DNA of 48,517 nt from Veillonella sp. KGMB01456 (GCF_023051165.1 NZ_JALKIG010000015.1:1-48517), one strand, 5' to 3'. Positions 13,421-22,288 are shown, numbered from the stretch's first letter. Program-made: numbers and translations. The notes: generated by a model from the sequence alone, not told the origin.

Positions 13421-15787
13421 ATGGACCTAATTATATCTATTGGCAGTAGCCGCCACGCTAAGCAGTGGCGCGCTAAAAAAATGACATGGGATGACCTTGT
13501 CAAAAAATTAAGCCAATCAAAAATAACGGAGGAGACCGCCGCCGAATATAGGCGGATGACTAAAGACGAAAAAGCCGAGGTAAAGGACGTCGGGGGCTTT
13601 GTTGGCGGGCACATCAAGAATAAGGGGCGACGGGTTAAGGGCGCCGTAGAAAAGCGATACCTGTTAACCCTTGATGCAGACAGTCCGGAGCCTAATTTTC
13701 TGGGATCGCTCAATTTTGAAATTGGCGACCTCGAATATGTCATTTACTCGACACACAGCCACACTCCGGAAACACCGCGGTACCGCATCATATTACCGGT
13801 AAGCCGGGCGATGGAGCCCGATGAGTACCAAGCAGTAGCACGGCGAATCGCCGGCAATATCGGCATAGAAAACTTTGACCCGACCACTTTTGAAGTTGAG
13901 CGGCTGATGTTTTGGCCGTCAGCACCGGCAGACGTGGAGCCCGTATTTATCCATAATAACGGCGCCCCGGTAGATGTGGACGCCGTACTCCGCGAGTACG
14001 AGGACTGGCACGATGTGAGTCTTTGGCCAAACAGCAAACGGGCCGACGAAATACGCCTAAACGCCGCCAAAAAGCAGGGCGACCCGCTTACTAAAAAAGG
14101 GCTCATCGGTGCGTTTTGCCGGACGTACAGTATCGAGGATGCCATAGCGGAATACCTTTCAGACGTGTACGAGGCCTGCGACACCGAAAACCGCTACACC
14201 TATAAGGCCGGCAGCACGAGCGCCGGGCTAGTCGTGTACGATGAGGGGCGGTTTGCTTACTCACATCACGGTACCGACCCTATATCCGGTAAACTCGTAA
14301 ATGCCTACGACCTTGTGCGGATCCATAAGTTTGGCAATGACAAAGACTCTACCGGTAAAATGGCGGAGCTTATCACCAACGACAAAAACGTACTAAAAGT
14401 ATTAGACGCAGAACGCATGGCGGACTTTGACGACGACCTGATCGCCGACGGGCCGGATACCGAGTATTTAAGTAAGTTAGAGCGTGATAAACGCGAAGGG
14501 AAGCCTTTACCGACGACGTTCAACGTGAAGTTAATTCTCGAAAATGACCCCAGATTATACGGGCGTATGGCACTTGATGATTTTGCGCATCGGATGGCTG
14601 TACGCGGGGACTTACCGTGGCGAGGCTTAGATGAAGGGAAATACTGGACGGACGCCGACGACGCTAGTCTGCGTAATTATTTAAGCATCGCTTACGAGAT
14701 TAACGCTCCGCGCGTTATCGATGATGCTCTTATAGAGGTATTTAATAAAAATAAATTCCACCCTGTGAGGGACTACCTTAATGGCCTAACCTGGGACGGT
14801 GAGTGCAGAGTTGATACCCTTTTAATCGATTACCTCGGTGCAAAAGACACGCCATATGTCAGAGCGGTAACTCGTAAATGGTTATGCGGCACTATCGCCC
14901 GTGTAATGATTCCTGGCATAAAATTTGACGGCACACTCGTACTATTTGGGCCTCAGGGATTAGGTAAAACGTTAATAGCGGAGCGGTTAGGCGGTGAGTG
15001 GTTTAATAATTCGCTAGGAGATGTCAAGAGTAAAGATGCTATGGAGCAGCTACAGGGGAGCTGGATTTGTGAACTCGCAGAATTGGCGCCAACCTATAAG
15101 AATGATGCCGAAATCGTAAAAGCCTTTTTAACTCGAACATCGGATAAGTTCCGGGCGCCATACGGCAAACGGACGCAAGAGTACCAACGGCAAAATTCTT
15201 TTATAGGCACTACTAACAACCGGCTGTTTTTAAAAGATAGAACGGGAAACCGTCGGTTTTGGCCGGTTGAGGGAAACCCTGAATTACAAACTAAGATACC
15301 ATATTATGACCTTACCCCTGAGGAAGTGGGGCAGATTTGGGCCGAAGCATTAACGTACTACCTGCAAGGTGAGGAGCTTGTGCTGCCTCCTGACATCGAA
15401 CGGGATGCAGATACTACGCGGCAACGCCACACAGAGGGCTATGAAAAAATCGGGCTTATTGAAGAATACCTTAATACCCCAATTCCCGAAAATTGGTACT
15501 CTAAATCTCCGGAGGTAATGGCTAATTATTACCGAAATATTGAGGAGCTAGACCTCGTGGACGAGGAATACGCAGCAGCGGAAATCGTCGACCGGGATAG
15601 GGTGTGCGCCCTTGAGATTTGGATGGTTTTGTTTGAAGGTAAGCGCCAAAGTTTGACCAACGCCGCCGCCCGAGAAATCAACGATATTTTACAAAACTTA
15701 CCGGGCTGGCGTTCTAAAGGAAATAAGCTCCGGTTTGGTCGATATTTTGGCGCACAACAGGCCTTTGTCCGTGAGCCGCGGTCGTGA
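13421..15787 (+). CDS. Virulence-associated E (VapE) family primase/helicase
   Basis: A 788-aa replication protein. Residues ~1-200 resemble an archaeo-eukaryotic-type primase region (RYLLTLDADS, then YVIYSTHSHTPETPRYRIIL with the SxH-type and Arg motifs). ~440-700 is the VapE P-loop ATPase: Walker A GPQGLGKT (~510), WICELAELAP as the Walker B-like segment, and FIGTTNNRLFLKDRTGNRRF sensor/arginine motifs. It probably primes and unwinds phage DNA beside the family A polymerase. The candidate origin begins immediately downstream. Confidence 0.9.
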   Translation: MDLIISIGSSRHAKQWRAKKMTWDDLVKKLSQSKITEETAAEYRRMTKDEKAEVKDVGGFVGGHIKNKGRRVKGAVEKRYLLTLDADSPEPNFLGSLNFEIGDLEYVIYSTHSHTPETPRYRIILPVSRAMEPDEYQAVARRIAGNIGIENFDPTTFEVERLMFWPSAPADVEPVFIHNNGAPVDVDAVLREYEDWHDVSLWPNSKRADEIRLNAAKKQGDPLTKKGLIGAFCRTYSIEDAIAEYLSDVYEACDTENRYTYKAGSTSAGLVVYDEGRFAYSHHGTDPISGKLVNAYDLVRIHKFGNDKDSTGKMAELITNDKNVLKVLDAERMADFDDDLIADGPDTEYLSKLERDKREGKPLPTTFNVKLILENDPRLYGRMALDDFAHRMAVRGDLPWRGLDEGKYWTDADDASLRNYLSIAYEINAPRVIDDALIEVFNKNKFHPVRDYLNGLTWDGECRVDTLLIDYLGAKDTPYVRAVTRKWLCGTIARVMIPGIKFDGTLVLFGPQGLGKTLIAERLGGEWFNNSLGDVKSKDAMEQLQGSWICELAELAPTYKNDAEIVKAFLTRTSDKFRAPYGKRTQEYQRQNSFIGTTNNRLFLKDRTGNRRFWPVEGNPELQTKIPYYDLTPEEVGQIWAEALTYYLQGEELVLPPDIERDADTTRQRHTEGYEKIGLIEEYLNTPIPENWYSKSPEVMANYYRNIEELDLVDEEYAAAEIVDRDRVCALEIWMVLFEGKRQSLTNAAAREINDILQNLPGWRSKGNKLRFGRYFGAQQAFVREPRS

Positions 15788-16160
15788 TTAAAGGTGTATC
15801 CAATTAGCCCAAGTGTAGCCAATTCATTAGATTTTATATATCGCAATAATTTGATTCTGATTTAAATAGAAACGATATGTGATATTTGCAACGTTTAGGC
15901 GTATCCATTTCATGAATTGGCTACACTGTCGGCTACGCTATCGGGCACACCTGAAAAGGTAATACTTACAAGGGGTTTAGTAGTAGTGTAGCCAATGTAT
16001 CCAATTATTATATTAATTATATTATTTTTTAATATTTATTATTATATGCGCGCGCGCGTAAAAATGCATATATCACGTATACCCGTATATAATATAGGGG
16101 CTTTTTGGATACACTGGAACACCCGCAATTATTTTTCAAGAATCAGTACGAGGTGTATTT
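15788..16160. other. Candidate replication origin: iterons plus AT-rich stretch
   Basis: A 373-bp non-coding gap. The motif GTGTA(G/T)CCAATT occurs repeatedly in both orientations: 15794-15806, 15813-15827, inverted 15912-15926 (exact 15-bp reverse complement of the second copy), 15986-15996, 15997-16007, and an inverted partial copy at 16105-16114. A block of almost pure A/T follows (about 16000-16046), then a (GC)n run (GCGCGCGCG). Iterons beside an AT-rich unwinding region, directly after a primase/helicase gene, are the standard look of a phage origin. Confidence 0.65.
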
Positions 16161-16460
16161 ATGGAGTGGACAGAGAAAGAAATAGAAAAACGACTAACAA
16201 TTAAGCTAAAAGAGCTAGGCTGCTTAGTCTATAAATTTATATCCCCAAATAACGCCGGGGTGCCTGACAGGATTGTCATATATCCCGGCGGCCGGGTTGA
16301 TTTTATTGAGCTTAAAACATTAAGCGGTAGACTGTCGCCTTTGCAAGCGGCGCAGATTGACAAATTAAAACGCAAAGGCGCTAACGTCGACGTCTTGGTA
16401 GGGCTAGCCGGCGCCGATGACTACGTGGAAAGAGTAAGACATGCAATTCACACCGCATAG
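16161..16460 (+). CDS. VRR-NUC domain nuclease
   Basis: A 99-aa stand-alone VRR-NUC (PD-(D/E)XK) protein. The core GVPDRIVIYPGGRVDFIELK supplies the Asp of strand 2 and the ExK catalytic pair, followed by LSPLQAAQIDKLKRKG with the conserved Q. Such minimal nucleases sit next to SNF2-type helicases in Firmicutes phages, as here, with a 20-bp overlap. It probably resolves or nicks branched DNA in replication or recombination. The ribosome binding site is GAGGTGTATTT-ATG. Confidence 0.92.
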   Translation: MEWTEKEIEKRLTIKLKELGCLVYKFISPNNAGVPDRIVIYPGGRVDFIELKTLSGRLSPLQAAQIDKLKRKGANVDVLVGLAGADDYVERVRHAIHTA

Positions 16461-17799
16461 TTATCAACGGGCAGCGATTGACGCCTTACTGACTCATACA
16501 CACTATGGCCTGATGCTTGACATGGGACTCGGTAAGACTGTTATCACGCTAACCGCGATCAAGGCACTACTTGACGACTGGGCAGTGGCCAAGGTGCTAA
16601 TCATAGCGCCTAAAAAGGTAGCCGATAGCACCTGGGCGACGGAGTCCCAGAAATGGGACCACACTAAAGACCTTAGAGTCGTTAAGGTTATGGGCTCCGA
16701 GGATAAGCGCCGGCAAGCGCTGGCGGCGGATGCCGATATATACATAATTAACCGTGAGATGGTGGTATGGCTTTGCGAGCAATACAAGCAACTACCCTTT
16801 GACATGTTGATTATTGATGAGTCGAGCAATTTTAAAAACCCGCAGGCCAAACGGTTTAAGGCTCTCAAAAAGCAGCGGGGCGTATTTATCCGGATTGTCT
16901 TACTCACCGGTACCCCGGCGCCGAATACCCTAGAGGACCTATGGGCGCAAGTCTATTTATTGGATGCCGGCGAACGCCTCGGCCGGACTATAACGGCTTA
17001 CCGGAGTAAGTATTTTACGCCAGCCATGACTAATGGCCACGTTGTTTACTCGTACAAGCTGCGAAAAGGAGCGGATACGGCTATCCATAGTAAGATACGG
17101 GACATCTGCCTAAGCATGAAGAAGCAGGACGTTATGGACGAAATAACCATGCAGGACGGCTATATAAGTCGGGTAGTCAAGGTATCCCTTACGCCGGATG
17201 AAGAGGCCACATACAACGATATGGAACGGGATTTTGTACTTGCATTACCACAAGACGAGGTAATCAGTGCCGCCAGTGCGGCGGCCTTATCTAATAAGCT
17301 GCTACAGCTTGCGAACGGATCCGTATACACGGACGAGGGCGACGTGGTAACCATCCACACTCGAAAAGTGGATGCATTAAAAGAGATAGCGTCAAGAGAG
17401 GGCAACCTCTTAGTATTTTACAATTTTAAGCACGACCGGGAAGCTATCAGGGCAGCGTTTCCGGATGCTGTGGACCTCTCAGACGATGAGACTCTCCAGG
17501 CGTGGGACGCCGGCAAAATTAAAATGCTGCTAGCCCATCCCGCATCAGCCGGGTACGGCTTAAACCTTCAGCAGGGCGGCCACGTCATAGTGTGGTACGG
17601 GATGACATGGAGTTTGGAGCAGTATTTACAAGCTAACGCCCGTTTAAATAGGCAAGGGCAGACGCACCTAGTCACGATTTACCATTTATTGACTACCGGT
17701 ACTATCGATAGTCAGGTTATGAGAGCACTTGAACGTAAGGAAAAAGGACAAAACGCCTTATTAGAGGCGATTAAATTAAGGAGGGACTCGTATAGATGA
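16441..17799 (+). CDS. SNF2-family DEAD/DEAH helicase
   Basis: A 452-aa phage helicase of the SNF2 superfamily. Walker A MGLGKT (~28), DESS as the motif II DExx box (~124), LLTGTPAPN motif III (~155), and C-terminal motifs V/VI (LQQGGHVIVWYGMTWSLEQYLQANARLNRQGQ, ~375-400). It is the usual partner of the VRR-NUC nuclease upstream. It likely remodels or translocates along phage DNA during replication. The last codons overlap the start of a tiny membrane-protein gene (ATGA). Confidence 0.92.
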   Translation: MQFTPHSYQRAAIDALLTHTHYGLMLDMGLGKTVITLTAIKALLDDWAVAKVLIIAPKKVADSTWATESQKWDHTKDLRVVKVMGSEDKRRQALAADADIYIINREMVVWLCEQYKQLPFDMLIIDESSNFKNPQAKRFKALKKQRGVFIRIVLLTGTPAPNTLEDLWAQVYLLDAGERLGRTITAYRSKYFTPAMTNGHVVYSYKLRKGADTAIHSKIRDICLSMKKQDVMDEITMQDGYISRVVKVSLTPDEEATYNDMERDFVLALPQDEVISAASAAALSNKLLQLANGSVYTDEGDVVTIHTRKVDALKEIASREGNLLVFYNFKHDREAIRAAFPDAVDLSDDETLQAWDAGKIKMLLAHPASAGYGLNLQQGGHVIVWYGMTWSLEQYLQANARLNRQGQTHLVTIYHLLTTGTIDSQVMRALERKEKGQNALLEAIKLRRDSYR

Positions 17800-17948
17800 A
17801 ACTAGCTTTAACTATATGTAATATTGTACTAATCTTTATCGCATACGACGTAGCCGGTATTGGTTGGCTATTTTTCTTAGCGTTGGCTAATGCGGCCGTG
17901 TCCGTATTTGTGTATATATTCGGCGCTCCCGGGGAGGATGACGAATGA
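17796..17948 (+). CDS. Tiny membrane protein 1 (50 aa)
   Basis: ATG 17796 overlaps the helicase stop (ATGA) and follows AAGGAGGGACTCGTATAG. The product is nearly all hydrophobic: two transmembrane segments (ALTICNIVLIFIAYDVAGIG and WLFFLALANAAVSVFVYIF) and an acidic end, PGEDDE. The function is unknown. It is the first of three overlapping genes of the same kind. Confidence 0.65.
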   Translation: MKLALTICNIVLIFIAYDVAGIGWLFFLALANAAVSVFVYIFGAPGEDDE

Positions 17949-18100
17949 TACTTAAATTCTTACTAATATTGGCACCTATACTTGCGGGGCTGTCGGTATT
18001 AATAAAAGGCGCTTACTGGCTTATGTTGATTGCCTGGGTAATGCTTTGTATAGCAGGGGTTATGTTGGGCTACAAAAAACGAGGAGATAAGCATGATTAA
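17945..18100 (+). CDS. Tiny membrane protein 2 (51 aa)
   Basis: It overlaps the previous gene by ATGA (GGGGAGGATGACGA as ribosome binding site). It has two hydrophobic segments (ILKFLLILAPILAGLSVLI, WLMLIAWVMLCIAGVMLG) and a basic C terminus, YKKRGDKHD. The function is unknown; size and topology are holin- or membrane-effector-like, but it lies in the early region. Confidence 0.65.
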   Translation: MILKFLLILAPILAGLSVLIKGAYWLMLIAWVMLCIAGVMLGYKKRGDKHD

Positions 18101-18239
18101 GGACATAGCGATTTATTTATTTATTATGGTAATACTTGTCAGTGTCGTTGATTATATCGACCCTTTAACGGCCTGTTTAGTTGCGACGGGCGCCTTTGTT
18201 TGGTTAATCGCTGAGACAGGGGGGAGGTGGCGACCGTAA
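18093..18239 (+). CDS. Tiny membrane protein 3 (48 aa)
   Basis: ATG 18093 follows CGAGGAGATAAGC and overlaps the previous gene by 8 bp. It has two hydrophobic segments (IAIYLFIMVILVSVVDYI, LTACLVATGAFVWLIAE) with a short basic tail. Its stop overlaps the methyltransferase start (TAATG). The function is unknown. The three genes are not obviously similar in sequence but share size and topology. Confidence 0.62.
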   Translation: MIKDIAIYLFIMVILVSVVDYIDPLTACLVATGAFVWLIAETGGRWRP

Positions 18240-19756
18240 TGGAATTAAAAGAAACAGCTAAACAGATACTAGATATATTCGAGGTTGATTCTGTAGCGGA
18301 GTTATCGGAGGTTTTGCCGGAGATATTAATACAGAAAGATAAAGACGAGTATTTGAGTCGATATATTGATATTGTGGGCGTTGAAGGACGCGATATGCTG
18401 CAAAGTGCTTACCAGTTTTGGCTGGCCGATAGAGCAGGCAAAAAACAAGATTACACACCTAAAAGTTTAGGCCGATTGGCCGCCGCACTTGCGCCAGATG
18501 ATGTAAAAACTATATTTGATGCGTGCGCCGGTAGTGGGGCATTATCTATTGCTTGTTGGGAAATGAACCAAAATCTAGAATTTGTGTGTTGGGAATTAGA
18601 TGGGCGCGTAATTGGTTTTTTGCTATTAAATTTGGCCTTGCGCAACATGTCGGCTATTGTAGTACACGGTAATTTATTAGCGGGCGAGATTTATAAATCG
18701 TATACCTTGACCCCAGGAAATCAATTTAGTTCTGTAAAGGAGACCGGACTTGTGATGCCTAAATGCGATTTAGTCGTGTCCAATCCACCGTTTAATTTAA
18801 AGTGGGATGCCGTACCTATTCAGTTTAAAGGGGAGACGGTAACGCCCCCGGCGAGTAATGCGAATTATGCGTTTATTATTAAATCTTTGATAGAGGCAGA
18901 TACAGATCAGGGCATATTTATATTACCCGCCGGAGCACTTAACCCAAATAGTAGCACGGAGCACGAGTGCCGGGCGGTATTAGAACGGAATCGGTTAATT
19001 AGGGCGGTTGTATATAATGCCGGTGATATGTTTGATAGTACCTCAATACGGACTCAGTGTTTAGTGATAGCCCCTAACTCTGAGCAAGTGTCTTTTGTCG
19101 ATAATGCCGAAAATTTTGCTGTTGAAATACGCGCACAACGTGGCGAGGATCATATGTCTAATCGAGTATATAAGAAAGAGTTTAAGATTTATGATGACGC
19201 CTGTATAGGCCGCGTGGTCAAAGCTATAGCGAGTGGAGAAAACATACCGGGATTTTGTAAAACCGTTGAGGTAGAAAAGGCTATCGCTTGTAATTTTAAA
19301 AAGTACGATATTATCGAAATACCAAAGTACGAGATAGAGCGCCGAGATATAAAAGATATTGTCAATGATTTAAACCGTATTTATGAAGAAAAAAATAAGT
19401 TAAAGTTGACGGTTAACATAACGGTAGCAGAGAAGTATAACCTGTTAGAAGCGGCTAAACTACAAAGTACTGAAAATACAAACTTAAAAGAGGTCAATTC
19501 ATTACTCCGACATCTCGGTGCGGATGAGCTTACCGGTGATAAGTATTTGACATTATCAAGAAACGCGGGGGAGTTTAAGTTTGAAAATAAAAACAAAAAG
19601 GATATATCAACCATTATTGAGCAGATGCTGCCGTTATATATGCAGCATATCCGCTATTTGAATAATTGCGAAAGCCAATATTTGAAAGAATTACAAAATA
19701 CACTTTTGGAATTGTTAATGACCGGTAAAGTGGACACTACGGAGCTGGAGGGCTGA
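18239..19756 (+). CDS. HsdM-like N6-adenine DNA methyltransferase
   Basis: A 505-aa orphan type I-style methyltransferase. SAM-binding motif I is DACAGSGALSIA (~93-104) and the catalytic motif IV is SNPPF (~181), as in N6-adenine enzymes. The ~360-500 region is predicted coiled coil, ending ELQNTLLELLMTGKVDTTE, reminiscent of HsdS-type helices, so target recognition may be built in. No HsdR follows. I place the start at ATG 18239; a GTG at 18227 lies inside the GGAGG box. The base composition is more AT-rich than that of flanking phage genes, suggesting separate acquisition. It likely protects phage DNA from host restriction (inference). Confidence 0.85.
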   Translation: MELKETAKQILDIFEVDSVAELSEVLPEILIQKDKDEYLSRYIDIVGVEGRDMLQSAYQFWLADRAGKKQDYTPKSLGRLAAALAPDDVKTIFDACAGSGALSIACWEMNQNLEFVCWELDGRVIGFLLLNLALRNMSAIVVHGNLLAGEIYKSYTLTPGNQFSSVKETGLVMPKCDLVVSNPPFNLKWDAVPIQFKGETVTPPASNANYAFIIKSLIEADTDQGIFILPAGALNPNSSTEHECRAVLERNRLIRAVVYNAGDMFDSTSIRTQCLVIAPNSEQVSFVDNAENFAVEIRAQRGEDHMSNRVYKKEFKIYDDACIGRVVKAIASGENIPGFCKTVEVEKAIACNFKKYDIIEIPKYEIERRDIKDIVNDLNRIYEEKNKLKLTVNITVAEKYNLLEAAKLQSTENTNLKEVNSLLRHLGADELTGDKYLTLSRNAGEFKFENKNKKDISTIIEQMLPLYMQHIRYLNNCESQYLKELQNTLLELLMTGKVDTTELEG

Positions 19757-19760
19757 AACA

Positions 19761-19847
19761 ATGAATAAAGGATGCCTAACCGTGCGGTTGGCTTGGTTGT
19801 TTATTACGTATGTAGCGCACTTAATTTATAGCGCTTTTGGGATTTGA
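19761..19847 (+). CDS. 28-aa hydrophobic peptide
   Basis: A very short frame with a good ribosome binding site (GGAGGGCTGAAACA-ATG) directly after the methyltransferase. One hydrophobic helix (LAWLFITYVAHLIYSAFG) follows a basic start. Between it and the next gene, CTGTTAG / CTAACAG form a small hairpin just before the next ribosome binding site. It may be a real membrane peptide or merely a leader. Confidence 0.4.
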   Translation: MNKGCLTVRLAWLFITYVAHLIYSAFGI

Positions 19848-19892
19848 CTGTTAGTCAAATTTGGCTAACAGCTATTACTAAAGGAGGATATA

Positions 19893-20348
19893 ATGCAATA
19901 CCCTATTTTAGATGCTTGCTGTGGTAGCAAGATGTTTTATTTTGACAAGGACGACAAGCGTATTTTATTTAATGATATCCGCGAGGTTGACGAGGAGCTG
20001 AGCGACCGTCGATTAGTAATCCAGCCGGGGACTCAATACGATTTTAGGAGCCTGCCTTTTAAGTCCGGCAGTTTTAAACTTGTTATTTTTGACCCGCCGC
20101 ACTTAATTAAGGCGGGCCGAAACTCCTGGCTGGCCAAAAAATACGGCACACTGCCTAACGATTGGCAGGAGTATATCAAAGCCGGATTTGAGGAGTGCTG
20201 GCGTTGCCTTGATAGCGGGGGCACTTTGGTTATGAAATGGAGTACCTGTCAAATTAGCGCGGGTGACGTTTTATCGGCCATAGGACATATGCCGATTTTA
20301 GGCGATAAAAAGGGCGACCGTCGCTGGTTTATTTTTTACAAGGATTAA
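19893..20348 (+). CDS. Small SAM-dependent methyltransferase
   Basis: A 151-aa single-domain class I methyltransferase. DACCGSKMFYFDK is a degenerate motif I, followed by LVIFDPPHLIK with the catalytic DPPH tetrad, and GGTLVMKW. Proteins of this size with DPPH are common in Firmicutes phages and are presumed DNA adenine/cytosine methyltransferases. The ribosome binding site is AAAGGAGGATATA. It lies with other modification genes before the late promoter. Confidence 0.8.
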   Translation: MQYPILDACCGSKMFYFDKDDKRILFNDIREVDEELSDRRLVIQPGTQYDFRSLPFKSGSFKLVIFDPPHLIKAGRNSWLAKKYGTLPNDWQEYIKAGFEECWRCLDSGGTLVMKWSTCQISAGDVLSAIGHMPILGDKKGDRRWFIFYKD

Positions 20349-20363
20349 GGAGGCTTAAAAAGT

Positions 20364-20462
20364 ATGCTAATTGATGACTTGAGAGACGTAGCTGGAGAGC
20401 AGGTATCTGTAAAACGGGAGTTAGATTGGATTAATGAGGCGGTGAGGTCGAGTGAATTATGA
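20364..20462 (+). CDS. Hypothetical 32-aa protein
   Basis: A short charged frame after AAGGAGGCTTAAAAAGT-ATG. It ends inside the start of the zinc-finger gene, overlapping by 11 bp. It is helical and amphipathic (LRDVAGEQVSVKRELDWINE). The family is not recognised. Translational coupling to the next gene is plausible. Confidence 0.5.
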   Translation: MLIDDLRDVAGEQVSVKRELDWINEAVRSSEL

Positions 20463-21417
20463 GGAGGCAAAGGCGCAAGGGTTTAAATATGTAACACGTA
20501 ACCAGCTAGGCGGGGAGTGCGTGCATAAGACAAAACCGGAGCGTAAAGGCGGATATTGGGAGAGCCCCGGATGGCGATATATACAAGGCGGCACGGCGTG
20601 CCCTGAGAAAAACGTTATCATGGCGATTAATGTGGCCATCAATATACAAAATCGACAGCAAGAGGCGCTAAAACTGGCGGCACAGGCCAGAAAACGAGCC
20701 AAAAAAGAAACGAGAAAGCGAACCGGGCGGCGAGTTTGTAAAACTTGTAAGAGGGAATTTGACGCGGAGCACGGCAGTATCTCGTATTGTAGTGATTTGT
20801 GTATGATGATAGGCAAGCGCCGCAATAATGCTAAATGGAAGGCGAAACAACGAGATGAAGTACCTCCTGAATTAGGAGCTCTTGTAACGTGTAAGCAATG
20901 CGGCCAAAAATTCCACCGGAGCCGCCATTATATCGCGTATTGTAGTAACGCCTGTCGGGAGGCTGCGCGTGTTGCTAAACGGCCGATGCATTCCAAAACT
21001 TGTGCGGTGTGTGGTACCGAATTTACAACGACGGACGGACGGCGCCAATATTGCAGCGAAAAGTGCCAATCTGCAGCAAACCCGCAGCAGAAAGAACTGC
21101 CGACGAGAATATGCAAAGAGTGCGGGAAAGAATTTAAAGCAACACAAGGCCGAAAATACTGTAGCGCAGCGTGTAGTTATGAAGCTAATCGGCGCAACAG
21201 CAGGGAGCGGAAAAAACAGCATAAAAAGCCAAAGCCCGCGGTGCCTGAGGCGAAAACCGATCCCCCTATTTTTACAAAATGCAAAGAGTGCCACCGGGTA
21301 TTTAGGGCGGTAAACCGGCAACAGGTGTACTGCAGTATTAAATGTAGCGAGGAATGGCGCAAAAGGGCGGCCTCGGACGATGAATCTAATCAGTGGAAAG
21401 GAGTATTTTACCGATGA
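20452..21417 (+). CDS. Protein with five tandem zinc-finger motifs
   Basis: A 321-aa basic protein. After a ~95-residue N-terminal region ending in a strongly basic helix (RKRAKKETRKRTGRR), five repeats of C-x2-C-x(11-15)-YC-x3-C follow: CKTC...YCSDLC, CKQC...YCSNAC, CAVC...YCSEKC, CKEC...YCSAAC and CKEC...YCSIKC. They are separated by basic linkers. Single or double fingers of this type occur in phage proteins; five in a row suggests a modular nucleic-acid-binding protein. The start is GTG 20452, with GGTGAGGTCGA upstream. It lies just before the late regulator. Confidence 0.8.
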   Translation: MNYEEAKAQGFKYVTRNQLGGECVHKTKPERKGGYWESPGWRYIQGGTACPEKNVIMAINVAINIQNRQQEALKLAAQARKRAKKETRKRTGRRVCKTCKREFDAEHGSISYCSDLCMMIGKRRNNAKWKAKQRDEVPPELGALVTCKQCGQKFHRSRHYIAYCSNACREAARVAKRPMHSKTCAVCGTEFTTTDGRRQYCSEKCQSAANPQQKELPTRICKECGKEFKATQGRKYCSAACSYEANRRNSRERKKQHKKPKPAVPEAKTDPPIFTKCKECHRVFRAVNRQQVYCSIKCSEEWRKRAASDDESNQWKGVFYR

Positions 21418-21755
21418 AACTAATATATGTAGCACACCCGTACGGAGGTGACCCTGATAATTTAGAGAACATTAAAAAATTGATTAATGACTTAACTATA
21501 GACTACCCCGACGACTACGTATTTATATCACCGGTGCCGCTCTGGGAAGAGGCGTATCGAGTTATGGATTATATGCCGGGTATGGATAAGTGCCTCGAAC
21601 TATTAAGCCGTTGCGATGAGTTATGGCTGGCGCATAATTGGCACGAGTCGCGGGGCTGTATGATTGAGTATGGGTACGCCTTAGGCGCTGAGTTGCCTAT
21701 TAGATACCAAAGCAATAACAACCGGTTAGAATTTAAGGAGTGGGCGAATGACTGA
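21414..21755 (+). CDS. DUF4406-like / nucleoside deoxyribosyltransferase-like protein
   Basis: A 113-aa protein with a Rossmann-like start MKLIYVAHPYGGDP and later WLAHNWHESRGCMIEYGYA, where the conserved SxG...E pattern resembles nucleoside 2-deoxyribosyltransferase-fold proteins common in phages. It might act on nucleotides or nucleotide-derived signals; the substrate is unknown. Start ATG 21414 (AAAGGAGTATTTTACCG) overlaps the previous stop by ATGA; the longer reading lacks a ribosome binding site. Confidence 0.75.
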   Translation: MKLIYVAHPYGGDPDNLENIKKLINDLTIDYPDDYVFISPVPLWEEAYRVMDYMPGMDKCLELLSRCDELWLAHNWHESRGCMIEYGYALGAELPIRYQSNNNRLEFKEWAND

Positions 21756-22284
21756 CAAAGAAAGACCATATACGCAGGCGGAAATTATAAAGTTAGCATC
21801 TAAGACGGCTATAGAGGTATACGACAAAAAGTGCAAAGAGCAGGCACGGTATATCCGCAAGCGCTATATCGATAATACAAAAAAGCTACTGCGAGGCTAT
21901 AGAGAATTGCAGACGCACATTGACGAGGCTGTGAGTAATACGACGGAGAGCATGCCCTCGCAACTACAGGCGGTACTCGCTGAGGTATTTGATGCCAAAG
22001 GATTTATAAAAGTCGTGGCCATTGCCCAAAGCAAGGAGCGTACGGAGGTCATGCTATCGCATGTCGATGCTATGCTTAGCGCGTATCAAAGGCAGTGCGA
22101 ATATAACAACGAGCCTTACTTCAATGTGGTGTGGCGCTATTACATCAATAAGGAAAAAATGGCGGAAATAGCCGACGTGGTGGGCGTAGAGGAGCGCACG
22201 GCGTGGCGATATGCTGATAAGGGTATCGAGGATTTATCTATACTGTTATGGGGGGCGGCAGCCCTGGCAACCGTGCAAGGGTAA
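21748..22284 (+). CDS. ArpU/RinA-like late transcription regulator
   Basis: A 178-aa protein. The N-terminal helical part is basic, and the C-terminal ~130-170 (INKEKMAEIADVVGVEERTA, then WRYADKGIEDLSILLWG) is a sigma-like HTH typical of ArpU/RinA-type activators encoded just before the packaging genes. The three 11-bp-spaced repeats and the -10 element directly downstream are its likely target (inference). It would switch on late transcription. It overlaps the preceding gene by 8 bp. Confidence 0.8.
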   Translation: MTDKERPYTQAEIIKLASKTAIEVYDKKCKEQARYIRKRYIDNTKKLLRGYRELQTHIDEAVSNTTESMPSQLQAVLAEVFDAKGFIKVVAIAQSKERTEVMLSHVDAMLSAYQRQCEYNNEPYFNVVWRYYINKEKMAEIADVVGVEERTAWRYADKGIEDLSILLWGAAALATVQG

Positions 22285-22288
22285 GGAC

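Noticed and set aside
15995-16204. 69-codon plus-strand frame in the AT-rich gap
   Set aside because: No ribosome binding site, composition follows the AT-rich origin-like DNA, and the end overlaps the VRR-NUC gene.
20872-21435. 187-codon minus-strand frame
   Set aside because: It mirrors the zinc-finger gene; its cysteine- and phenylalanine-rich composition comes from the opposite strand and no ribosome binding site is present.
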